From Faecalibacterium sp. UBA1771 (GTDB lineage: Bacteria > Bacillota > Clostridia > Oscillospirales > Ruminococcaceae), in NCBI GenBank assembly GCA_002315315.1, contig DCGT01000030.1, forward strand, positions 1 to 12,040: a DNA stretch of 12,040 nucleotides, read 5' to 3'. This document shows, piece by piece, positions 6,740 to 12,040 of the stretch. Position numbers and translations under genes: made by a program. Within the stretch, counting starts at the first letter, position 1. Each line of letters begins with the position of its first letter. The notes below the pieces were generated by a model, which was not told the DNA's origin, ran no database searches, and was given only the letters and a program-made list of their open reading frames with translations.

Positions 6740-7569
6740 ACGCCGCAAAATGCTATTTCGAGATGAAAAGACGCCTTGCCGATGTCGGAATATGCGAAAA
6801 CATAGAGGCACGTGAGCTTTTCAGAGCTGCCGTCGGATGCTATTACATAGATTCACCCGAATGGATTGATGAAGCGGATTCCGACAAGCTGTATGACTTT
6901 ACATCGCAGAGGATTGACGGCAGACCGCTTCAATACATTGTCGGTAGCTGGAGCTTTCTCGATTTTGATCTTTCGATTGGTGAAGGGGTATTGATTCCGC
7001 GCCCTGATACTGAAATTGTTGCCGAAACCGCTATAGAAGCCGCTCTCAAATTTAACGCCCCTGTCGTTACGGATTTGTGCTCCGGCAGTGGCTGTATTGC
7101 TATAGCTGTAAAACGAGCCGTGGCAAATTCGTCGGTAATTGCGGCGGAGCTGTCTGAGCAGGCAATGGTTTACCTCGGAAAAAACATTTCTGCACTTGCT
7201 GACGGGGTTCAGGTTGTAAAATGTGACGTGTTCGATTATCAGCAGACACTTGAGGACGAGAGTGTCGACATTATCGTCAGCAACCCTCCTTATGTAAGTG
7301 CCGATGAGTATGCACGGCTTGAAAAGGAGCTTTACTATGAGCCGAAATCGGCTTTGACGGATGGCGCGGACGGTTACTCGTTTTATCGCCATATTATTTC
7401 CGAATACAAACGGGTACTTAAGCCTCACGGTTATATCGTGCTTGAAGCCGGTGACGGGATGAGTGAAAAAATATGTGAGCTGTTGTGCGGCTGCGGTTAC
7501 ATCGAAGTAACGGTCAAAAACGATATGTTTGGTCTGCCGCGGTGCGTCTCAGCTCAAAAAAACGTTTGA
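6733..7569 (+). CDS. prmC: Release factor glutamine methyltransferase
   Basis: PrmC (HemK) transfers a methyl group from S-adenosylmethionine to the GGQ glutamine of release factors RF1 and RF2, raising termination efficiency. The 278-aa length is typical. The N-terminal helical substrate-binding domain (about 1-85) is followed by IPRPDTE (88-94), SAM motif I as DLCSGSGCIAIAV (114-126), and the catalytic NPPY at 184-187, which holds the glutamine amide. The start has AGGGA (6719-6723) nine bases upstream and overlaps the yqhQ stop. There is no terminator in the 88 bases before recA, so some transcripts may run on. Variant residues such as Cys in motif I (DLCSGSG where DLGTGSG is common) occur in the family and do not suggest loss of function. 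Confidence 0.96.
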   Translation: MVNAAKCYFEMKRRLADVGICENIEARELFRAAVGCYYIDSPEWIDEADSDKLYDFTSQRIDGRPLQYIVGSWSFLDFDLSIGEGVLIPRPDTEIVAETAIEAALKFNAPVVTDLCSGSGCIAIAVKRAVANSSVIAAELSEQAMVYLGKNISALADGVQVVKCDVFDYQQTLEDESVDIIVSNPPYVSADEYARLEKELYYEPKSALTDGADGYSFYRHIISEYKRVLKPHGYIVLEAGDGMSEKICELLCGCGYIEVTVKNDMFGLPRCVSAQKNV

Positions 7570-7575
7570 TTTTGT

Positions 7576-7605
7576 TTGTATTTATGTAGTTTGTTATGAT
7601 ATAAT
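7576..7605 (+). promoter_or_regulatory. Promoter of recA, extended -10
   Basis: TATAAT at 7600-7605 is preceded by TGA (7597-7599), and TTGTAT at 7576-7581 gives a -35 with an 18-base spacer, the same geometry as at rarA. Transcription would start near 7612 and leave a leader of about 45 bases. I see no GAAC-N4-GTTC LexA box here; the nearest approach, GAAACCGTTC at 7615-7624, has the wrong spacing. Confidence 0.72.
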
Positions 7606-7657
7606 TTGTGAAAAGAAACCGTTCTGAATTTATTAAACGATTTTCGGGGGATTATGA

Positions 7658-8776
7658 ATGGATACGAATAAACAAAAAGCCATAGAAACGGCGATAGCGC
7701 AGATAGAAAAGCAGTTCGGTAAGGGCTCGGTTATGAAGCTCGGACAGAACTATGCCATGAATATCGCATCTATTTCCACTGGTTCTCTTTCGTTAGATAT
7801 GGCACTTGGAGTCGGAGGGTTGCCGAAGGGAAGAATAATTGAGATTTTCGGACCGGAAAGCTCCGGTAAGACTACCGTTGCACTCCATGTTATCGCCGAG
7901 GCGCAAAAGGCAGGCGGTGAAGCCGCATTTATCGACGTTGAACACGCGCTTGACCCGGTTTATGCCAAGGCGTTGGGTGTCAATATCGACAGTCTGCTGG
8001 TGTCTCAGCCGGATACCGGAGAGCAGGCTCTTGAAATCACCGAAACGCTTGTTCGCTCGGGAGCTATTGACGTTATCGTAATTGACTCGGTTGCCGCTAT
8101 GGTGCCGAGAGCGGAAATCGAAGGAGATATGGGTGATTCTCATGTGGGTATACAGGCTCGTCTTATGTCTCAGGCGCTTCGCAAGCTGACCGGTGTTATC
8201 TCCAAATCCGGAACGATTGCCATATTTATAAATCAGCTTCGCGAAAAGATCGGTGTTATGTTCGGAAATCCCGAAACAACTCCCGGTGGTCGCGCACTTA
8301 AATTCTATTCGTCCGTTCGTCTTGATGTTCGCCGTATCGAATCCATCAAGAGCGGCTCCGATGTTGTCGGAAACAGAACCCGTGTCAAGGTTGTAAAGAA
8401 TAAGGTTTCGCCTCCGTTCCGTGAGGGAGAATTCGACATTATGTACGGAAAAGGAATCTCAAAGGCAGGAGAAATCCTTGATCTCGCCGTAAAGCTTGAT
8501 ATAATTCAAAAGTCCGGTGCTTGGTTTAACTATAATGACACAAGACTCGGACAAGGTCGTGAAAATGTAAAAAAGGTGCTTGAGGATAACCGTGAACTTT
8601 CCGATGAAATCGAAAAGAAAATTCGCGACAGCGCCAATACCGACGATGTTTTGATGTCGGACGAAGCAAGGCTTCCCAAGGAGAGCGAGACGGAGAAGAC
8701 GCCGGAAGAAGCTCCGGCAACGCCCCGCCGTTCATCCACCAACAAGAACACCTCGCTCGATATTGAGGTCAAATAA
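7658..8776 (+). CDS. recA: Recombinase RecA
   Basis: RecA forms ATP-dependent filaments on single-stranded DNA, drives strand exchange and triggers LexA self-cleavage. The 372-aa product begins MDTNKQKAIETAIAQIEKQF and contains GKGSVMKLG. Walker A is GPESSGKTT (65-73), Walker B is DVIVIDSV (138-145), loop L1 is EGDMGDSHVG (155-164) and loop L2 is GVMFGNPETTPGG (199-211), so every catalytic and DNA-binding element is intact. Residues from about 335 form a charged, Pro/Glu/Ser-rich disordered tail, slightly longer than in many Clostridia. GGGGGA, six bases before ATG 7658, is the ribosome binding site. The recX GTG follows the recA stop with no gap. Confidence 0.99.
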   Translation: MDTNKQKAIETAIAQIEKQFGKGSVMKLGQNYAMNIASISTGSLSLDMALGVGGLPKGRIIEIFGPESSGKTTVALHVIAEAQKAGGEAAFIDVEHALDPVYAKALGVNIDSLLVSQPDTGEQALEITETLVRSGAIDVIVIDSVAAMVPRAEIEGDMGDSHVGIQARLMSQALRKLTGVISKSGTIAIFINQLREKIGVMFGNPETTPGGRALKFYSSVRLDVRRIESIKSGSDVVGNRTRVKVVKNKVSPPFREGEFDIMYGKGISKAGEILDLAVKLDIIQKSGAWFNYNDTRLGQGRENVKKVLEDNRELSDEIEKKIRDSANTDDVLMSDEARLPKESETEKTPEEAPATPRRSSTNKNTSLDIEVK

Positions 8777-9391
8777 GTGGACGGAATCGAAATAACCGAT
8801 ATTAAGATAACGAAAAAGGGCAGATATGCCCTTTTTTGCGGTGACGAATTTCTTTTCTCGGTTGATGAAGATATGATGGCACGTCACGAAATCTATATCG
8901 GTTGTACCATTGATAAAATCGACCTTGAGCTTTTCAAAAAAGAAGCGGATCTGTCCAAAGCACTCGAAAGGGCGTTTACCGTTGTTTCATCGAGGAACCA
9001 TTCCCGCAAGGAGCTTTTCGACAAGCTGACTCAAAAGTACGATGAATATACCGCCGACTACTGCATAGAAAAGCTTACAGGCTACGGGTATATTGACGAG
9101 GAGGGGTTCGCGAGAGAATGTGTAGATATGTTTCGCCGACGCAATATGAGCGAAAAACAAGCAAGGCAATATCTAAATCAAAAGGGAATTTCACGTGAGC
9201 TTACCGATATGGTGCTTGATGGGTATGCGGATGATGAGCAGAAAAGAGTCAGGGCAGTTATTGAGAAAAAATATATGAAAAAAATGCAGGAAAGTCCGCA
9301 AAAAGTAGCGGCGGCTCTATATGCAAAGGGATATTCCGCCTCAGCGGTGAGAGCGGCAATGAATAGTTTGGAGACAGAATATGAAGAGTAA
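8777..9391 (+). CDS. recX: Regulatory protein RecX
   Basis: RecX binds RecA filaments and limits or caps them. The 204-aa product has the expected all-helical three-repeat design. It includes RAFTVVSSRNHSRKELFDKL, then YGYIDEEGFARECV and MSEKQARQYLNQKGIS, each close to RecX consensus. The N terminus (ITKKGRYALFCGDEFLFSV) matches the short beta segment of Gram-positive RecX. The start is GTG 8777, directly after the recA stop, with GAGG (8765-8768) eight bases upstream inside recA, so translation is coupled to recA. Codons 13-20 encode a perfect terminator hairpin (see 8813-8837), which may hold recX and rimO expression below recA. The 3' end overlaps rimO by 11 bases. Confidence 0.95.
   Translation: MDGIEITDIKITKKGRYALFCGDEFLFSVDEDMMARHEIYIGCTIDKIDLELFKKEADLSKALERAFTVVSSRNHSRKELFDKLTQKYDEYTADYCIEKLTGYGYIDEEGFARECVDMFRRRNMSEKQARQYLNQKGISRELTDMVLDGYADDEQKRVRAVIEKKYMKKMQESPQKVAAALYAKGYSASAVRAAMNSLETEYEE
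8813..8837 (+). terminator. Terminator-like hairpin inside the start of recX
   Basis: A perfect 10-bp stem (AAAAAGGGCA at 8813-8822 with TGCCCTTTTT at 8827-8836) has a 4-base GATA loop and six consecutive T residues (8832-8837). Its A tract, GC core and T tract match a classic intrinsic terminator. It covers recX codons 13-20, only 36 bases after the GTG, so a ribosome initiating on recX could prevent it folding. Whether it works is untested. Confidence 0.65.
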
Positions 9392-10760
9392 GGCAAACGT
9401 CTTTGTAATATCGCTCGGTTGTGACAAAAACCGTGTGGATGCCGAGATTATGGCGTCAAAAATCAAGGAGGGCGGATATAATGTCTGCAATTCACTGAAT
9501 CGTGCCGATATAGTGATTATCAATACCTGTGGCTTTATTCAAAGTGCGAAGGAAGAAGCCATAGATCTGATTTTCGATATGATAGTCGAGCGTAATTCCG
9601 ATGAAACAAGGTTGTCAAAAATAATCGTTACGGGCTGTCTTGTGCAGAGATATACAGATGAAATAGCCGACCTTATTCCCGAATTGGACGCTTACGTCTG
9701 TCTCGGAGCCAATGCGGATATTGTCGAAATTCTTGATAATGTAATGATTGATATGCGTGTTATCAAACACGCCGATGTGTGTAACTTGCCGCTTGAGGGA
9801 AAAAGACTGCTGTCGACGCCTAAACACTATGCATATCTTAAAATCGCCGAGGGCTGCTCAAACCACTGTACATATTGTGCCATTCCCGGCATAAGAGGAC
9901 CATATCGCAGTCGCCGTCCCGAGAATATCATTAAAGAAGCAAAAAAGCTTGTCAAAGGCGGAGTAAAGCAGCTTTTCCTAATTGCACAGGATACCTCGTC
10001 TTACGGCAGAGATTTTAATGACGGAACGAATCTTTCCTCTCTCCTTCGCAGTCTCTGCGAGATAGACGGTATATGGAAAATAACCTTGCTCTATGTTTAT
10101 CCCGAACGAATCGACGATGAGCTTTTGGATGTTATTGCTTCAAATGACAAAATTGCGAAATATCTTGACATACCGCTTCAGCATTGTTCGGGAAGCGTCC
10201 TGAAAAGAATGGGAAGATTCGGAAATCGTGACGAGCTTCTTGCATTGATAAAGCATATTCGTGAAAAGATACCCGGAGTTACTCTTCGCTCGACTTTTAT
10301 GATCGGTTTTCCCGGAGAGACAGATGACGATTTCAGACAGCTTCAGGGGTTTATGTCAGCTGTGCATTTTAATCGTTCTGGATGTTTTATTTTCTCCTGT
10401 GAAGACGGAACACCTGCAGAGCATCTTGACGGTCAAATCGACGAGACGGTAAAAAATTTCAGATTTTCCGAGTTCAATTTTCAGAACAATATGATAATGG
10501 AGCTTGAACAGCACAGTAAAATCGGAACGGTGATGGAGGGGATATGCGACGGATATGACGAGAGTAGATTTGCTTTTATCTGTCGACCCGAGTCGGATAT
10601 ACCTGAATCCGATACGGTAGTATATTACTATTCACAGTATCCCGTAGAACCGGGAGATATCGTAAAAATGAAAATTCTGACTACTGATTCGGAATGCGAT
10701 CTTGATCTTGTCGCCGAGCCGTATTATGAGCCGGAGCCGGAAAGTGAAGAAAACGCATAA
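9381..10760 (+). CDS. rimO: Ribosomal protein uS12 methylthiotransferase
   Basis: RimO is a radical-SAM enzyme with two iron-sulfur clusters. It adds a methylthio group to the conserved aspartate of ribosomal protein S12. The 459-aa product has the N-terminal UPF0004 domain with cluster cysteines C14 (SLGCDKN), C50 (NTCGF) and C86 (TGCLVQ). The radical SAM motif is CSNHCTYC (C159, C163, C166), set in HYAYLKIAEGCSNHC, followed by IRGPYRSRRP. A C-terminal TRAM-like RNA/protein-binding domain covers roughly 380-450. The wording around the SAM motif favours RimO over MiaB or MtaB. ATG 9381 lies inside the recX end, with GGAG (9370-9373) seven bases upstream. Confidence 0.95.
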   Translation: MKSKANVFVISLGCDKNRVDAEIMASKIKEGGYNVCNSLNRADIVIINTCGFIQSAKEEAIDLIFDMIVERNSDETRLSKIIVTGCLVQRYTDEIADLIPELDAYVCLGANADIVEILDNVMIDMRVIKHADVCNLPLEGKRLLSTPKHYAYLKIAEGCSNHCTYCAIPGIRGPYRSRRPENIIKEAKKLVKGGVKQLFLIAQDTSSYGRDFNDGTNLSSLLRSLCEIDGIWKITLLYVYPERIDDELLDVIASNDKIAKYLDIPLQHCSGSVLKRMGRFGNRDELLALIKHIREKIPGVTLRSTFMIGFPGETDDDFRQLQGFMSAVHFNRSGCFIFSCEDGTPAEHLDGQIDETVKNFRFSEFNFQNNMIMELEQHSKIGTVMEGICDGYDESRFAFICRPESDIPESDTVVYYYSQYPVEPGDIVKMKILTTDSECDLDLVAEPYYEPEPESEENA

Positions 10761-10790
10761 TCGGGTATATACTTTTTCTGTTTGGTAAAC

Positions 10791-10796
10791 TATAAT
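10791..10796 (+). promoter_or_regulatory. Possible -10 of a pgsA promoter
   Basis: A perfect TATAAT stands in the 91-base AT-rich gap between rimO and pgsA, but no good -35 lies 16-18 bases upstream and there is no TG extension. The leader would be about 50 bases. Confidence 0.4.
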
Positions 10797-10851
10797 ATTG
10801 TCGATAACATTTTTTGTTTTTCAAACCAGTATTTTGAAAGGGTGATTTTTA

Positions 10852-11406
10852 TTGAACCTTCCCAATAAGCTTACCGTAATAAGGATGTGTCTTGTTCCGG
10901 TGTTCCTTGTGTTTTTCTATTTCGAGTCGATACCGTTCAATTATGCCTTTGCACTGATAATATTTGCCGCCGCTTCATTCACCGATATGATGGACGGCAG
11001 AATAGCAAGAAGCAGAGGTCTTGTGACAAATTTCGGCAAATTTCTCGACCCGATTGCAGACAAAATTCTTGTATGCAGTGCGCTTATTGCTTTTGCTGAA
11101 CACGGTATGGCGTTCTCAATATCGGTAATTTTGGTTGTTGCAAGAGATTTTATTATAAGCGGAATTCGACAGATTGCCGCTGAAACGGGTAAGGTAATAG
11201 CCGCTAATATTTGGGGCAAAATCAAGACTGCTCTGCAGATGCTCTACATAATGATTTCGTTGCTTATCGCCGAAATCGCAAAGACATCGTCTTCTCCTAA
11301 CGCACTGCTCAGCGCCGTAAAATATGCCTCACTCGCCGTTGCCGCGGTAACGCTTCTTTCCGCAATTGTTTATGTAAAGGATAATTCTTCCTTGTTAAAG
11401 GGTTAA
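10852..11406 (+). CDS. pgsA: CDP-diacylglycerol--glycerol-3-phosphate 3-phosphatidyltransferase
   Basis: PgsA makes phosphatidylglycerolphosphate from CDP-diacylglycerol and glycerol 3-phosphate in the cytoplasmic membrane, the committed step to phosphatidylglycerol and cardiolipin. The 184-aa product has the full CDP-alcohol phosphotransferase signature: D45, D48, G49, A52, R53, G62, D66 and D70 (read from TDMMDGRIAR and FGKFLDPIAD). The aspartates bind the two metal ions. About six hydrophobic segments span the chain (for example 8-24, 29-44, 73-107 and 158-177). MNLPNKLTVIR is the typical start of the Gram-positive enzyme, which supports TTG 10852; AAAGGGTGA lies 6-8 bases upstream and no in-frame ATG competes. 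cysS follows after 14 bases. The family also includes other CDP-alcohol enzymes, but length and N terminus fit PgsA best. Confidence 0.93.
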   Translation: MNLPNKLTVIRMCLVPVFLVFFYFESIPFNYAFALIIFAAASFTDMMDGRIARSRGLVTNFGKFLDPIADKILVCSALIAFAEHGMAFSISVILVVARDFIISGIRQIAAETGKVIAANIWGKIKTALQMLYIMISLLIAEIAKTSSSPNALLSAVKYASLAVAAVTLLSAIVYVKDNSSLLKG

Positions 11407-11420
11407 GAAAAGGGAATAAT

Positions 11421-12040
11421 ATGGTAATTTATAATACGCTTACAAGAAAAAAAGACGAATTTGCCGTGCAGAACGACGAGGCTAAAATTTACGCCTGCGG
11501 ACCTACGGTTTACAACTACATCCATATCGGAAACGCCCGTCCGCTCTGTGTTTTTGATATTCTTCGCCGTTACCTCGAGTATAAGGGAATGAAGGTTACC
11601 TTTGTTCAGAATTTTACCGATGTTGACGATAAGATGATAAAAAAAGCCAATGAGGAGGGGGTAACGGTAAAGGAAATTGCTGACCGCTATATTGCCGAAT
11701 ATTGGACGGATGCTAAAGGTCTCAACATCAGAGAAGCGACCGTTCACCCCAAGGCAACAGAGAATATTGACGGTATTCTCAATATCATCGACACATTAGT
11801 CGACAACGGTCACGCGTATGCCGCCGCCAACGGGGATGTGTATTTCCGTGCCAAGAGTTTTAATGAATACGGAAAGCTTTCTCATCAGCCTCTCGATGAG
11901 CTGGAGGCCGGAGCAAGAATTGATGTAGATGAGATAAAGGAGGATCCGATGGACTTCGCTCTTTGGAAGAGCGCGAAGCCCGGTGAACCCAAGTGGAATT
12001 CAAGATACGGTGAGGGTCGTCCCGGTTGGCATATAGAGTG
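11421..12040 (+). CDS. cysS: Cysteinyl-tRNA synthetase, N-terminal part (cut at window end)
   Basis: This class I synthetase charges tRNA-Cys. The frame stays open from ATG 11421 to the last base, giving 206 full codons of a protein usually about 460-470 aa. AGGG (11411-11414) is six bases upstream. Visible motifs are KIYACGPTVYNYIHIGNARP, with zinc ligand C26 and the HIGH-type signature HIGN at 35-38, then FVQNFTDVDDKMIKKA, EDPMDFALWKSAKPGEPKW and RYGEGRPGWHIE. The cut codon (TG plus one base) should be the second zinc cysteine by family pattern; that is inference. The KMSKS loop lies beyond the window. The gap to pgsA is too short for a T-box leader, so expression depends on upstream transcription. 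Confidence 0.97.
   Translation, partial: MVIYNTLTRKKDEFAVQNDEAKIYACGPTVYNYIHIGNARPLCVFDILRRYLEYKGMKVTFVQNFTDVDDKMIKKANEEGVTVKEIADRYIAEYWTDAKGLNIREATVHPKATENIDGILNIIDTLVDNGHAYAAANGDVYFRAKSFNEYGKLSHQPLDELEAGARIDVDEIKEDPMDFALWKSAKPGEPKWNSRYGEGRPGWHIE

Noticed and set aside
6853..7428. 191-codon minus-strand frame inside prmC
   Set aside because: It is fully antisense to a clear prmC, and its translation shows no domain or start signal.
7615..7624. GAAACCGTTC as a LexA box before recA
   Set aside because: The half-sites GAA/TTC are too close for the GAAC-N4-GTTC operator.
11407..11420. T-box leader for cysS
   Set aside because: Only 14 bases separate pgsA and cysS, far too few for a T-box.

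Overview
The window is a compact, gene-dense bacterial chromosome segment. It carries eleven housekeeping or regulatory genes on the + strand, one small gene on the - strand, and one small membrane-protein gene on the + strand. Strong GGAGG-type ribosome binding sites, frequent TTG/GTG starts, overlapping genes, extended -10 promoters, a lipoprotein/OmpR-type two-component cassette and a YqhQ-PrmC pair all point to a Gram-positive Bacillota of the class Clostridia, perhaps Oscillospirales-like. The placement is inferred from gene content and style, not from a database match. I see no mobile element, CRISPR array, rRNA or tRNA.

Layout. (1) 1-676: the 3' part of glyA (serine hydroxymethyltransferase), then a 55-residue two-helix membrane protein and a good intrinsic terminator. 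(2) 688-2044: an extended -10 promoter and rarA, the AAA+ replication-fork ATPase. (3) 2035-2247 on the - strand: an unreported 54-aa acidic protein with a perfect GGAGG site and its own terminator, convergent with rarA. (4) 2347-7569: a tightly packed five-gene run of lipoprotein, OmpR/PhoB-type response regulator, membrane histidine kinase, YqhQ/DUF1385 membrane protein and PrmC. The last four overlap one another by 4-8 bases and are probably translationally coupled. (5) 7576-10760: a recA promoter of the same extended -10 type as rarA's, then recA, recX and rimO with no gaps. A textbook terminator hairpin lies inside the first 20 codons of recX. (6) 10791-12040: pgsA (phospholipid synthesis, TTG start) and the 5' part of cysS, cut by the window edge.

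How the genes work together. rarA, recA and recX handle stalled forks and homologous recombination, with RecX restraining RecA. The lipoprotein-regulator-kinase set looks like an envelope-sensing circuit whose message continues into yqhQ and prmC, tying it to membrane biology and to release-factor maturation. rimO (ribosomal protein S12 modification), prmC (release-factor methylation) and cysS all serve translation. pgsA supplies phosphatidylglycerolphosphate.

Most of the window is ordinary core genome. I see no clearly new multi-gene system. The best leads are the terminator embedded in recX, the two small proteins, and the DxNxDG-containing lipoprotein attached to the two-component system.
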